Below, piece by piece: positions 10,421-22,744 of a stretch of DNA of 64,000 nt (the first letter of the stretch is position 1; each line of letters begins with the position of its first letter). The notes beneath the pieces are model-generated. The model did no database searches. It saw only the letters and a program-made list of their open reading frames with translations, and was not told where the DNA came from. This DNA comes from Chinchilla lanigera (Eukaryota; Chordata; Mammalia; Rodentia; Chinchillidae), in NCBI RefSeq assembly GCF_000276665.1, contig NW_004955473.1, positions 6,140,300-6,204,299 on the forward strand, read 5' to 3'. The position numbers and the translations under genes are program-made.

Positions 10421-12059
10421 TAAAACAGCTATTATATAAACAAAATGAAAGTTATATTACATAAACTAAGTCCCTCAATATATTGGCACAATTTCCTTGA
10501 GAGGGTGAGATTGTGAGTAGAGAATTATTCTCAGTGCCTACGTTCATGGTACTCATTGTTTTATTGGAAACTTTTCGAAATGTTACAGTCTTTTCTTAAA
10601 GTTGAATCTCAACTTTTCAGTTAAGGTCTAGTTTACATTAGTGGTAGAAGCTCATCGCATACGGTCAAAATGAGAGCATTTGAAAAACAACATAAAATTA
10701 TCAGAGAACTCAAAGTAAGCACAGAAAATAATTGTATTTCAGTGGCAAAGGTTTTGTGATATAGATATATGTTTATTTACATAATTTGGACCTGTCATTC
10801 ATTGGAAAAGCCACTTTGGAAGTAATATATGGTCATATCTCAATATACCTTGTATAGTGTAAAAATAATGGTTTGGCTGAAACTGCAACCATTGCCAACT
10901 AGAAAACATTCAGTGAATTTTAGTAGATGGCACTTTAATTCTACAGGTAATAATTCTATTTGGTTCAACCTGGTATTCTACAGTTCATTCTTGAACTATG
11001 ACTTTCCCTATACAATTTTGGATGAAGATTATCAAAACTCTTACGTTCTTTTAACATCAATTTCTTTTAGAATTAAATACTGAAAAGAGAAAAGACCTAT
11101 TTCTAAACCTTCAATATTATTTAAATAGAAAAGAATGAACAGCTTGTGATCATATGAATGTCAGAATCAGTGGCTTTCTGAGGTCACTGAAATAAATGAA
11201 GGCAAAATTTAGTGAAAGAAAATGAACATCTAAGGCAAAAAAGGAGAAACTACAGAATGAATGAGGGTGAACTGATAGTAAGCATTTTACATGTTTGAAA
11301 AGAAACATAGAAATGGGAAGGTGAGTATAGGCCAGCTTCTCAGAAAAGAACTTCTCATAAAAGAAGAAAATGGCATATAGCATTGACAAGAGGAATTGAA
11401 AAAAGAAAGTAGCAGTATAATATCAACAAAGCACCAATTAAAACATAGGAAAAAAAGACAGGAAAACTGAAGTGCAAACTAGCATTTGACTGTAATGAGA
11501 TCAACGAGAGTCCCTTGAGCATTTTACTGCTGCAACTCAGCTCACTATAACTCTCAGAAAGAATAGTGACCCTTCCATGACACAGTGTCCTGTGGTGTCT
11601 CTGATTCATTCTCATTGCATGGGTATTGAATAAAAACCTATTCAAGAACAGGTTCTAATTCATGAAGGATAACCATTGCTAGGTATATGATGGCCCCTAT
11701 AAAGGTATGGTACATTTTCATATTTACTGCAAGAAAAGCAGAGTAGACTTATAAAAATGTAGATTATTGCCCTTAACATAGATAAGAATTCAAAGATATT
11801 GTATGCCAAAACACCATTTGATAAATCGAGTTCTTTGTAAGCTTCTAAAATTTGGGGGTTTCTGAGGGAATCATGGGTTCTAGAACTGCACTGTTACAAA
11901 AGACACTTGATAGTGGTATTGGTTATTATTTAGCTGATTAATGAACACTTGTTTCACTGTGGTATTACAGTAATAAATATGTCCAATTTCCTTAGCTATT
12001 AACCTCTGGCAACATTAGCAGAACTCTTTAATAAACATAACTTTATCAACTACCTTCAT
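10421..12059. other. No gene or repeat recognised
   Basis: AT-rich sequence with scattered short frames of up to about 96 codons that lack recognisable domains, splice context or codon bias. Nothing could be assigned. Confidence 0.5.
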
Positions 12060-12275
12060 TTTATAGCACTTTATATGTTCTCAACAACTTTTCTATCATT
12101 AGTCTCATGAGATCCTCAGCATAATCCAGAGAAGTATACTTGAAAGAGACTATTTTTTCTTTATTTACAGGTAAGAAATGTGGGCTCAGAAGTGTTCAAT
12201 GACCCAGGTCATAAAGCTAGTAAGTGATAGCGATTGGATTACTTTCCGGTAACCTGACTTATAGTTCTCTCCTCT
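12060..12275 (-). repeat. MIR SINE fragment, antisense
   Basis: In order on the plus strand: CTCATGAGATCCTCAGCATAA, TTTACAGGTAAGAAATGTGGG, CCAGGTCATAAAGCTAGTAAG. These match the antisense MIR core (fall-off of counts, TTTACAGATGAGGAAACTGAGG, GTCACACAGCTAGTAAGTGG). Confidence 0.6.
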
Positions 12276-12561
12276 TTCTTTCACATCATACTTCCATTTT
12301 AAAAGTCTGTACTGTTCTGATATTTCACGTATTACATTTGTTACCTCTTATTTTCCACTCATGATAAGGTGAAACTAAAGTCTCTTCATAGATTTTTCTT
12401 TTTAAAGAACTTGGAAATTCCATGTATGGTGAAACTGTTAAAGTTCAAAAATGAATTCATAGTTATATAATATGGTCAAATTATACTATCACATAGATCC
12501 ATATTGATATTTGTGGACTCCTGATCTCTAGGTCTCTCTTATTTCCTCTCTTTTTCTTGCT

Positions 12562-12563
12562 GT

Positions 12564-12606
<43 letters not shown>
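12562..12606. repeat. (GT)n microsatellite
   Basis: More than 20 GT dinucleotides in an uninterrupted run. Such tracts are usually length-polymorphic. Confidence 0.95.
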
Positions 12607-12608
<2 letters not shown>

Positions 12609-13142
12609 GGGAAGAAACAGATACACAAAGAGAATATCTTATTATCTTAGGTGACTTAGGAAATCTGTGTTCTATCTCTATGTGAGGTAATTTAAAATTT
12701 TTTATTTTCCATGGGTCAAAAACTGAGTGAAGATTTTATATCTGAAGTACAACATGATATACTACCCGAAGGGACCAATCTTCATATCAGAATTTCTATG
12801 TTCTTTAGGCAACTTCTTTGAAAGTGGTCTATAAGCTTTTAACACACAATCTATACGTTAGGTACATTTTCAACGATTGGAGAGTCTAAGGTTTTCCTTT
12901 GGTTGCATCTATATGTTGACTTATTGTCTGAAATCATTACTATGCAGGGGGCTGGACATGGTGGATTTATTCCCAATCTATGAAGCCTGAGGATGATTTC
13001 CTTTCCTCTTGCAGGGGAAAATGTTTTCTGTAGTTGCCAAAGACATAGAACTTCATTTTCCCCCTAAGGCTAGACTGAATGGTGAAATACCTGCTTGGAA
13101 AGTTATGATACCGTGAAGTCCATTTGTATTTGAGAGATCTGG
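12607..13142. other. No gene or repeat recognised
   Basis: Unassigned sequence between the GT repeat and the MaLR LTR. No domain, RNA gene or repeat was recognised. Confidence 0.5.
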
Positions 13143-13606
13143 TGCCATGGTTTGAATATATTGTGTGTTGGAAACTTAACCCCCAATGCAACAATGTTAG
13201 AAAGTAGAGCCTAATAGGAGGTAATTAGTTCATGAATGCTCTGTCTCCATGAATGGAATAATGTTGTTAGCATTTGAGTGGGATAGCTACCTCAAGTGAG
13301 CTTTTTATGAACAGAAGTTAAACCCCTCTTACTCCCTTGCTTTTGTATTTTCTTTCTCTTCTATCTCCTGCCATGGGATGACATAACAAGAAAGCCCTCA
13401 CCAGAATCTTGCCCCATGATATTATACCTCCCAGGTTCCAGCATTGGGATTAATACATTTCTCTTCCCTCCATCCTCTCTCCCTCCCTCTTTCTCTCTGT
13501 CCCTCTTTTTCTTTGCTTCTTATTCCGTCTCTTTTCTTTTCTTTTCTTCAAGAAATTACCCAATGTGTGATATTCTGTGATAGCAACACACAACAGACTA
13601 AAGCCA
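13143..13606 (+). mobile_element. MaLR (MST-type) LTR
   Basis: It begins near TGCCATGGTTTGAATA. It then carries GTTGGAAACTTAACCCCCAATG, CTCCATGAATGGAATAATG, a pyrimidine-rich middle (13458-13550), CCATGGGATGACATAACAAG, AAGCCCTCACCAG, and ends TTCTGTGATAGCAACA...GACTAAAGCCA. That block order is diagnostic of mammalian MaLR LTRs of the MST/THE1 class, non-autonomous relatives of ERVL. CT expansion has lengthened the middle. It is an old non-coding LTR. Confidence 0.85.
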
Positions 13607-14100
13607 GAAATTTGTTCCTTTATAAGTAAGATGCTGAGCTATGATAACACATACATGAAAATGTGAAAGTACCTTTGAAACTGGTAGTGAGCAGGGGCTA
13701 GAAAAATTTCCAAATGAATGCTGAAAATGGCCTACATTGCCATGAAGAGAGCACTAAGGGCAATTCTTTTGAGGGCTCAGAAAAAGGGAACTATAAGATA
13801 AGCTTGAAATGTCTCAGAGATTATTTGGGTGGTCACTGTCAGAATTCTGATTAAAATATGGATGTAAAAGCCATTCTCATGAGGTACTAGGCAAAATTGA
13901 GGCAAGTTATTGCAAACTAGAGTAAAGATAATCCCTATTATAAAGGCCCATAAAACAATGCAGAACTGGGGTTAGAACACATGCTATTTGATTTCAGAGA
14001 ATAATTTAGATTTTCAGCATTAATTGGAGAAATTTGACATGGTAGAAATTATGAAAACAATTTGCACATCTAGGATAACTAGAGTTCCTTCCATAGCCAT
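13607..14100 (+). mobile_element. MaLR internal sequence, partial
   Basis: Directly downstream of the LTR the plus strand reads ATGAAAATGTGAAAGTACC, then TTTGAAACTGGTAGTGAGCAG, then GAGGGCTCAGAAAAAGGG. That matches the start of MST/THE1-type internal regions (gaaaatgtggaagtgactttggaactggg). Similarity fades by about 14100, and no second LTR is present. Confidence 0.5.
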
Positions 14101-15165
14101 ATTAAGAACATGCCTAGAATCGATCAAGATTAAGCAATGAAAAAGTGATGTCCTTACTGTATATGATGGATATAAGTCAATAGTTTATTATTTTAAAATA
14201 TTGATACTGGTATAAGCAAGTGAAAGATATTATCCTTTATAATTATTCCTTATAGTATTGACCTTATGAAGTACATTCTGACACTATGATGCAATCTTTC
14301 AAATCTTCTTTACGGGTAGATTTAAAGTTTTGAAATGTATAAAATCCATTTAATATAGACTTTCTCAATGATATATTGTATTAAACAAAATAGTTGCCTT
14401 TTTGTATTTTAAAAATGATTTCACTTATATACTTATAAAATAATTCTGTTGTATCTTCATTAAGAATATTTTAAAAATAGAATTTTGAACAACATCATTG
14501 AAATGAGCAACAGTCTCTGAATCTGACCCCTTTAAAAGGGGTACTATTTCTGTTTGATGAAATCAGTATCATATTATAGCTAAATTTTACTCAATTTTAT
14601 TCCAACATTTATGTGTAATTTGTCTTATATTCCTGTTTGGTTTTAGTCTTTTGTATTTGTTTCCTCTTATCAATGAGTACAATTTTAGTATGTCTTACTC
14701 TAAGTGAAGTTTAACTGAAAGAATAATCAAACCCTTGTATATTCATTTGCATCTAAATCAGCTGTTTTAGACTAGGACAGTGTTTTACATCTGCTCGACT
14801 TGAATCTGCATACTTGCCAATGTGTTCTAGAGAAGTATGCATTTTGTAAAGCCTGTGAGCCCTGGCTTATCTTTCAATATCTAATAAACAAAAAAGATTA
14901 TTTAAAATGTTTCTCCTTCATATAGATCTGTTTGAGAGGCATCTAGCATACACTATATGAACATGTCTAGTGACAAATGATAATCACATGTGCTCACTCC
15001 TTCTTATCCTAATCTCTGTCTTGGGATTCATTTAGTTCCAACCCCACAAACTTCCAACATGGTTATGATAATTTGACACCACTGTTTCTCTCCATATTCA
15101 TAGATTTATAGTCATTGTTACAGTTAATAAAGTTAGTTTAACGCAGAAAGCATGAAGAATATGTT
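14101..15165. other. No gene or repeat recognised
   Basis: AT-rich sequence with no open frame of note and no recognised repeat. A near-palindrome ACCCC-TTTAAAA-GGGGT at 14526-14542 was noted but is too short to interpret. Confidence 0.5.
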
Positions 15166-15259
15166 AAAATTCAATTTGTCAAGGGGCTGGGGATTTAGCT
15201 CAGCGGCAAAAGCCCCTGCCTGGCAAGCGCAAGGTCGTGAGTTCAGTTCCCGGTAAAGG

Positions 15260-15293
<34 letters not shown>

Positions 15294-15303
15294 CAATTTG
15301 TCA
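15166..15303 (+). mobile_element. ID SINE, complete, with 16-bp target duplications
   Basis: A young tRNA-derived SINE. The body starts GGGGCTGGGGATTTAGC at 15183. It carries a pol III A box TAGCTCAGCGG (15196-15206) and B box AGTTCAGTTCC (15240-15250), and ends in about 32 A. The 16-base word AAAATTCAATTTGTCA flanks it exactly (15166-15181 and 15288-15303). The left junction TT/AAAA is the canonical L1 endonuclease site, so L1 enzymes inserted it. It is the best-preserved ID copy here and a good reference for the others. Confidence 0.96.
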
Positions 15304-16079
15304 GTAAAGAGAATGAAAAAAAATATCATGTGGACTTTAACCTACTTTGTGCTAAATTCATACATTGCTCTCATTTGAACAAAATTCTCGTTTGATGTAC
15401 TGGAAGTTTTTCAGAGCATAGTAACATTGGAAAGAGGAAAATTAATTATAGCCACTTTTCATGTTCTTTCATTTGGAATGTGCACCACATGCACAATAAA
15501 TTACATGGGGAAGAAAGATTGGTGAATAAAATACCAAAAGCATGATTCTTAGGTTGTCATTTAGAGAAAGAAAAGCAAAAATATAAAAATAATCTATATC
15601 TTTCTTTAAACACAAAAGCCAAGAGTTCAAAAAGTTAGTTGTTGCTCTTTTTGATGCTACAACATTTATGAACATTTCAACTTTCCTTTGTATAACACTT
15701 TGGTCCCTAAACTAAAAGCAATGTTCTGTTTAGCACTGTGTAGGGTGAAATTATACTAAATATTACATAAATTGTTTCTTATTAAATGAATATTTAAATA
15801 AATATTATACTAAAAATAAATATCACGCTATAATATACAATAATATGTATTGTCCACATAACAACAGTTTTAAAAAATATTTTCATTATAAATCACACAG
15901 AAACCAAACATTTTTTAACAATTTCTCAATTAATTTTTGGATCAGAGAAGAATGGAAAGTGCTTTTCTAGAAGAAATTATATTCATATAAAATTTGACTG
16001 TTTTATTTACTTATGACTTTGGTGTTTGGAATCTTCTCTGCAATTTGTATATTTGCTCCTGAGATTGATAATACTACAT
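15304..16079. other. No gene or repeat recognised
   Basis: AT-rich unassigned sequence between the ID insertion and the long antisense L1. Short frames show no recognisable product. Confidence 0.5.
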
Positions 16080-16984
16080 TTTTTTAATAAATTATTTTAT
16101 TAGTATATGTTTTAATACATGAAGTTTATATTTCCATTAAGGAGTAGGTACTTTTACTAAACACGTCTTGGTTCCTTTTTTTCCCCTCCCCACCTCCCTC
16201 CCTCTGTCTCTAGATCTCATTTTACCATTTTTATTATTATTATTTTTTGTTCATGTTAATGACATATAATGATTACATTTATTGAAGGTATTTGGTACAT
16301 GTATATGTGGCATCTTATATCTTTTTGCTTTTCCTCTTTTCTCTTACCCTCATCCTTGGTCTGTTGGAACTCTGCTCATTTGTAAAAGAACTATCTACAT
16401 GTTTACTTCTATCAATCTTTATTTTTCTCTTTATTTGCACTCAAAGAATAGATTCCATACAGTATTTAAACTTTACTCACAGAAGAGATTCCATACAGTT
16501 TTTAATTGCATATTTCATTTATTTTACTTAACATTATATTTTCCAGGTGTATCCATTTTCCTACAAATGTAAGCTATATCCAGGATTTAGCTATTATGAA
16601 TTTTGCTGCTACAAACTTTAGTATGTTTGTATTGCTTCAATATGATGTATTTAGCTGCTTTGGGAAGATATCTAAACGGGCAATATCTAGGTCAAGTGGG
16701 ATTTCTATTTTTAGCTCTTTTAAGAATTCTACATCCTGATTTCCACAATTGTTGTGCTAGCTTACAATCCCACCACAAATATAATAGTGTTACTTTTTCA
16801 ACACAGCCACATGGGCATTTGTTGCTACTATTTGATTTCATGGTCATTGCCATTTTTCCTGATATAAGATGAAGTCATAATGTTATCTTAATTTGCATTA
16901 TTCTAATGGCCAAAGATGGTAAACAATTTTTCATATGTTTATTGGCTACTTGTCGTTTTTCTGAGAAGTGTCTATCCGTTTCAT

Positions 16985-17175
16985 TTGAAGATTTTTTTAT
17001 TTTATGAAAAATAAAAAAATTCATAACAAAATAACCTGAGAATAGTAATAGGTAATTCACTGTGCATCATTATCTTCAAAGTATTCTTTTTACAAGACAT
17101 AAACCAAAAAATTCTTACAAAAAACAAACATGGATAAAAAACACAAAACTTTGTTTTTGACAAACTAAGATAGTA
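16985..17175 (-). mobile_element. Nested L1 3' end
   Basis: Within the 3' part of the older L1, sequence beginning at a plus-strand T run (16991-16997) resembles another L1 3' UTR (ATCATTATCTTCAAAGTATTC, compare TTATCTTCAACGAAGTTACCC at 5701). The older L1 resumes near 17180 with GCCCATTTTTTGATTG. It reads as a short 5'-truncated insertion. Confidence 0.55.
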
Positions 17176-18961
17176 CTTGCCCATTTTTTGATTGAATCTT
17201 TTATTTTGGGTGATGTAATATTTTTTAGAACTTTATGTACTCTAGATATTAGTCCTTTGTCCAAAGAATAGCTGACAGAGTTTTTCCTCACGCTGACGAT
17301 TTTTAATATTATATAATCCCACTTGTTGATTCTTGCTGTTATTTCTTGTGCAGTTGGAGTACTGTTCAGAAAGTCCTTTACTATACCTACAACTTTAAGA
17401 ATTTTACCTATTTTATCTGACGATAGGTTCATTGTTTCAGTTTAAATGTTTAGATCTTTGATCCATTTTGATTTTAGCTTATTACATGGTGAACGATATG
17501 GGTCTAACTCTAATTTTCTGCCTATAGGTACCCAGTTTTTGCAGCACCATTTAGAAAAGAGGTTGCCTTTCCTCCAACATACGTTTTTGACCCCTTTAAC
17601 AAAGATCAAATAGCTGAATGTGCCTGGGAGTTTTCTGCATTCTCTATTATGTGACTTTGACCTTCATGTCTGTTTTTGTGCCAGTACCATGCCATTTCTA
17701 TCATTGCTCCTTTGTGGTATAATTTGAAGTCAGGTATTGTGATGCTTCCTGCTTTGCTCTTGTTTCCCAGAATTGTTTTGCTGTTGCTGGTCTCTACTGG
17801 TTCTATGTGGAATTTATGATTGTTTTGTCCAGTGATGTGAGGAATGCTCTTGCATTTTGATTAAGATTGCTTTGAATTTATATGGCAGCTTTGGAGTACT
17901 GTCATTTTGACAGTATTTGCTATGCTTATCCAGGAAGAGAGGACATTTTTCCATTTTTTTCATGTACTTGTCAATCTCCCATTTCAGAGTACTACAGTTT
18001 TCATTGTAGAGGTCTTTGTCTTCCTTGGTTATGTTAACTTCTAAGTATTTAATTTTTTTTGCTGCTGTGGTAAATGCTATTGTTTGCCTAATTTCTTTCT
18101 CAGTTCTTTATTGGTGTATAGAATGCTACGGATTTTGGTGTGTTGATTTTGTAAACCGCTACATTGCTAAAATTTGTTATTAATTCTAAGTGTTTTGGTA
18201 GAATTTTTTGTGTCTTCCATGTAGAGTATCATGTCATCTGCAAATAATAATAATTTGATTTCTTTCTTTTCTATACCTATCCCTTTCATTTTTTTCTCTT
18301 GCCTGATTGCTCTGGCCAATGTCTTGAAAACTATGCTGAGGAGAAGTTATGACTGTGGGCAGCTTTGTCTTGTCCCTGATTTTAGAGAGAAAACTTCGTA
18401 TTTCACCATTTAATATGATATTGCCATTGACTTGTCACAAATGACTTTTATCAGATTGGGGAAAGGTCCTTCTATACCTATTTTCTTCATGTTTTTTAAT
18501 CATGGAGGGTTACTGGATTTTGTCAAAAGTTTTTCTATGCCTATTGATATTATCATGTGTTTTTATCCTTGATTCTGGTTTTTTTTTTTTTTTTTAGTAT
18601 GTTACAGTTTTCAATTTGTTTATGTTGAACTACCCTTTTAACCTTGGTATGAAACTATTTGGTCATACCATATGATCCTTTTGATGATGTACTGCATTCT
18701 ATTTTCAAATATCTTATTGAGAATTTTTGCAACTATGTTCATTAAGGAAACTCGCCTGTAGTTTTCTTGTTTATCTGAGTCTTTGTCTCTTTTGAGGATT
18801 AGACTGATGCTGGCTTCCAGAAATGAATTTGGAAGCAGTCTTTTCTTTTCAATTTTATTGAAGAGTTTGAGGAGTACTGGTGATATAACATACTTGAAGA
18901 TTTTGTTGAATTCAGCAGTAAGTCCATTTGGATCTGGCCTTTTTTTTAGGTTTGGCAGTTT

Positions 18962-18987
18962 TTATTATTATTATTATTATTATTACT
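18962..18987. repeat. (TTA)n microsatellite
   Basis: About eight TTA/ATT units inside the antisense L1 ORF2 region. It probably grew from an A-rich codon run of the L1. Confidence 0.8.
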
Positions 18988-19684
18988 AGTACTGTCTCAA
19001 TTTCATTGCTCTTGCATTGTTCAAAATTTTCATATCTCCTTGGTTGAGTTTTGGTACTTTGTATGAATGTAGGAATCTGTCCATTTCCTAAAGATTTTCC
19101 AGTTTGTTGGAACACAATTTATCACAGTAACTATGTTTTGCTAATCTTCCTTATTTCCACGGTATCTGTTGTGATTTCTCTTTTTTCATTTACAGTTGAA
19201 TTGCTGTGAATCTTTTCTCTAATTCTTTTTGGTAAGTTTGGCTAGGTTTTTTTATTTTTTCAAAGAAACAGATCTTTGATTTATTGATTCTTTGTATTGT
19301 ATTTAAGTCTTAATTTCATTACTTTCTGTTCTGGTCTTTAGGATATCCCTCCTTAATTTTGCTTTGGGCTTAGGTTGCTGTTGTTTCTCAAGTATCCTGA
19401 GGTTCCCCAATAAGTTACTTATTTTACCTTGCTCAGTTTTTCTAAGGTGAGCTTTGATAGCAATGAGCTTCCCTTTTGTGACTGCTTTCACTGTGTACTT
19501 AGGTTCCTGTGTGTTGTACTGGCATTGTAATTTGATTCCAGAAATTGATTAATTTTTTCCTTGATTTTTCTTGTGACACAGTGGGTGTTCAGGAGTGTGT
19601 TGTTAAGTTCATAGGTGTATCTAAGTTTTCTGTGGTTTCTTCTGTGAATGATTTCTAGTTTCATTGCCCAATGATCTGATAGCA

Positions 19685-19795
19685 AACATGGGGTGATTTT
19701 TTTTTTTTTTCCCCTCCGGTACCGGGAACCGAACTCATGACCTTGCGCTTGCCAGGCAGGCGCTTTGCCGCTGAGCTAAATCAACATGGGGTGAT
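19685..19795 (-). mobile_element. ID SINE inside L1, with 13-bp target duplications
   Basis: The reverse complement starts at GATTTAGCTCAGCGG, so about ten bases of the 5' end are missing. It continues through GGCAAGCGCAAGGTCATGAG to an A tail (plus-strand T run at 19698-19710). AACATGGGGTGAT flanks it exactly at 19685-19697 and 19783-19795. It keeps the diagnostic words of the 15166 copy, so it is young, and it clearly postdates the L1 it sits in. Confidence 0.95.
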
Positions 19796-20459
19796 GTTCA
19801 TTGTGTTATATTTATTTAAGCAGGCTCTGTGGACTAGTATAGGGTGTATTTTGGAGACAGTTCTGTGCGCTGGTAGAAGAATCTACGCTCTATTGTAGTA
19901 GGTTAGAACACTCTCAAGATATCTATTAAGTCCATATGTCCAAGGATGTGGTTCAGCTCTGATCTTTCTTTATTAATTTTTTGTTTAGTTGAGCTTTCTC
20001 TTTGTGAAAGTGGAGTACTGAGGTCACTATGATTGTGTTAGTGTTTATTTTATCCTTTATGTCCAGCAGTATGCTTTATAAAATATAGATATAGATAGAT
20101 GTAGACATGCAAGTGTTATCTCTTACTTTTGGATTATTCCTTAACTAGTATGCAGTGACCTTCTTTGTGTTTTTTGATCAGTTTTAGCTCAAAGTTTACT
20201 TTGTCCAAGAGTAAAATTGCTATAGCTGCTGGTTTTCTGGGTTCTGGTGCATAAAATATTGCTTTCTATCTTTTGATTTTTAGCACATGAATATCCTTTT
20301 GGATGAGATGATGTTTTTGAATGCAACAGGTTTTTGTATTTTTTGATCCATTCTGCCAATCTGAATCTTTTATTTGGTGAGTTGAGCCCATTAACCTTGA
20401 GAGTTATGACTGAAAGATATTGATTTATTCTTATCATTAAGCTCTTTTACTATGATTTT

Positions 20460-21548
20460 TTAAAAATTTAATTAAGTTTACTATTCATGAATACTTTGTT
20501 TTACTTTTTTACTTGTTTATCTATTTACCTTGCTTGATGTATTTATTTCATCTGGATTTTTAGCTTTGATGGTTTCATTGTCTTGGTCTAAATGTTTTTT
20601 AATATTTTATAGAGTTTTGGTTTGGAGTTTATAAATCTCTTCAGTTATTTTTCATGGAATGCCCTTATTTCTCCATCTACTTAAAAATGTTGCTGGATAT
20701 GTTAATCTAGTTTGGAAGTTATTTGCTCATGGGCTTAAAATATGTCACTCTAAGCTCCTCTGGCCTTTAAAGTTTATGTTGAGAAGTCTGCTGTAATTCT
20801 AATGGGTTTACCTTTATATTTTCTTTTTTGCCTTTTTGTGACAGTTTTAAAATTCTCTTTATTTGTTGGACATGTGGCACTTTAATTACAGTGTGTTCTG
20901 AGAAGTTTCTTTTTTCATCATGGTTGCTGTTCTGTAAGCCTGTCTTATCTATGTGCTGACATCTTTCCTCATACTTGAGAAATTTTCTATTATGATTCAT
21001 ATAAACACACTTTTTATTCCATGAGTGTTATCCTTTAGATTCTTTCTAACTCCAAGTATCCTTAAGTTGATCTTCTGAATGTCAAGTAGAAACTTTTGGA
21101 TGAATATTTCTTGTTTTCTTAACATTTTTGGGCTTCTATGAGTAATACATAATAAATTACCATCTTCAATTCTATTCCAGAAACCTGTCTTCAAATTGGT
21201 TATTTTTGCACTTCATGAAATCTACAGAATATTTTGTATCTGATATTTTTTTCTGATACCTTTTGCTATATCTCTGGTACGTTGGTCATTCATGTTTTTG
21301 ATGGTTTTGGTCAACTGTTTGAAATTTTTATTTGTTTTCCCCAAATCCAAGCTGGTCATTTTGTATGATAATTACATTAACTTTTGGATCATTTCCTCTC
21401 TAAGCTTACCATGTTGCTTTAACTCTTCCTTAATCAGTTTGTAACACTCCACTATGTGTTGTTTACCTTCCTCTCCATTAATTCTGTTTGGGGCTGCATT
21501 GATAGAGTTGGGAGATCTTGGGGTTCTTTTCTTCCTTTGTTTCCTCAT
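20460..21548 (-). pseudogene. L1 ORF1p, decayed
   Basis: A start codon at 21546-21548 opens MRKQRKKRTPRSPNS, the basic N-terminus expected of ORF1p, and a K/E/Q-rich stretch follows. Further on, frames at 21194-20997 and 21000-20767 carry later parts (a segment near ILGVRKN resembles the RRM start; the C-terminal domain is at 20900-20780). Length is close to that of an intact ORF1, but frameshifts and stops break it. Confidence 0.7.
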
Positions 21549-21650
21549 GTTCCTGTTATTTTTTTCTTTTCCCTGCTTTCGTGCTGCGGGTTGAGGTCAA
21601 ATAGGGTAAGAAGAGGCTGTAATTGACATGAGAATCTTTTGAGTAATATA

Positions 21651-21889
21651 TTACCTTCCAGTGACATGTTTTCAACTCTATTTGTCCAGAGATTATATTT
21701 ACTCCTTCAGCTATTTAAGTTGTTTGGACTCTGTCCCTGTTTTTTGAGGCAAGAGTTATTTCTGGCTATAGCAGCATCAATGCATCTGATTACACATCAC
21801 TTATAAATTATAAACTTTGCATTTACGTTTGCATCCTTTATCTATACTCTTTAAGGCCTATACTATATTGTTTTCGCAATTACTCTGCA
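21651..21889 (-). other. Probable L1 5' flank/5' UTR portion
   Basis: This lies just upstream of the ORF1 start of the antisense L1 and could be part of its 5' UTR. It matches no known block that I recognise. Confidence 0.3.
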
Positions 21890-22690
21890 TTGTGGCAGGA
21901 GAAGTAGAGGGAAAAGATAGAGGGATAGGTGAAAGATGAGTGTAGTCAATAGGGGATAGCTAGGAGAAATAATAATAGGTAAAAAAATTAGACACGGGGT
22001 ATCTGTTAGAAATCTTGTAGTTAGATTGAAGGGTTAGTGTTAAGGGTTTTAAGATGTTTAAGGGAGAAGGATAGGATATAGGAGGAAGAAGGTGTACTTT
22101 AGGATTGAAGAAAGCTATGAGGTTGTTCAAATGATATATTTGTGCATCTTAAAGTAGAAAAGAGGCAAGAAAGGAAGGCATAGGTAAGATAAGAAAGAAC
22201 AAAAGGAACAGAATGGAGAAGACATAAGGTTAATAGATGAGAAGACAGGAGTGACTGAGAGACAGCAGAGTACATTGAACTAAAAACTTGAGAAGAATAA
22301 GTTAAAATGTGGGAGAAACAATGAAAAATTAGAAAATAGTATTGCTGCAGAGGCTTGAGTTGGAGAATTAGGGAGACAAGAACAGGGAGAGAAAATAAAC
22401 ACTGACTAAATCAAAGCAAAAACAAGCAAATAGATGCTGTATATCATTTCTAATTTTTTATTTTAAAAATTCTCTTTAATTGTTTGATCAATCTTGTATT
22501 CTTACATCTGGTAATCCAAACAACTTCACTAAACATAACACTATGTAATACACCAACCACTGTTAATTCCTATCATTCTGTTTTGAAACCCTTTATCCTT
22601 TTTATGCTTCTGTGTTGTCTTGTTTTTGTCTTTGTTTTTTTTTGTTTTCCTTTTTATTCTCTTTAAAATAAAAAATTGAGTAAAAAAGTA
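21890..22690 (+). mobile_element. L1 3' UTR with long purine-rich tract, sense
   Basis: The 3' half (22460-22690) matches other sense L1 3' ends in the window (TTGTTTGATCAATCTTGTATTC; TATGTAATACACCAACCACTG) and ends A-rich near 22680. Upstream, 21890-22430 is strongly purine-biased: in the row 22201-22260, 48 of 60 bases are A or G. Rodent L1 3' UTRs are known to carry polypurine tracts. It splits GC-rich sequence (22745 on) from the older L1 body. Confidence 0.6.
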
Positions 22691-22744
22691 AAGAATAAAG
22701 TAGGATCCATAAAGTACAATAAAAGAATCCCCAAAAGCAAACAA

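Larger units (their letters stand above)
17176..20440 (-). pseudogene. L1 ORF2p, decayed (endonuclease to C-terminus)
   Basis: The N-terminal end is visible near 20437-20340: a frame reading YLSVITLKVNGLNSPNKRFR then LAEWIKK, the start of the L1 APE-type endonuclease. Reverse transcriptase pieces follow in different frames across about 19700-18200, and the C-terminal part ends near 17200. Typical ORF2 is about 1275 codons; the span, allowing for the 111-base ID insert, is close to three-quarters or more of that length. No frame longer than about 82 codons survives. Clearly inactive. Confidence 0.75.
16080..21650 (-). mobile_element. Nearly complete ancient LINE-1, antisense
   Basis: The minus strand carries in order ORF1 (start codon near 21548), a short inter-ORF spacer near 20440-20460, ORF2 endonuclease, reverse transcriptase and C-terminal region, and a 3' UTR ending near 16080. 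The plus strand shows the well-known antisense L1 landmarks, such as CCACTTGTTGATTCTTG (about 17320), GTAGAGTATCATGTCATCTG (about 18222) and TTGAGCCCATTAACCTTGAG (about 20383). Two later insertions split it (16985-17175 and 19685-19795). Many stops and frameshifts make it inactive. GC-rich sequence at 22745-23800 may be its 5' UTR. Confidence 0.85.

Noticed and set aside
15183..15255. tRNA gene
   Set aside because: A and B boxes are present, but the body is an ID SINE with an A tail and exact target duplications, and it does not keep a full cloverleaf ending in CCA-ready acceptor pairing.
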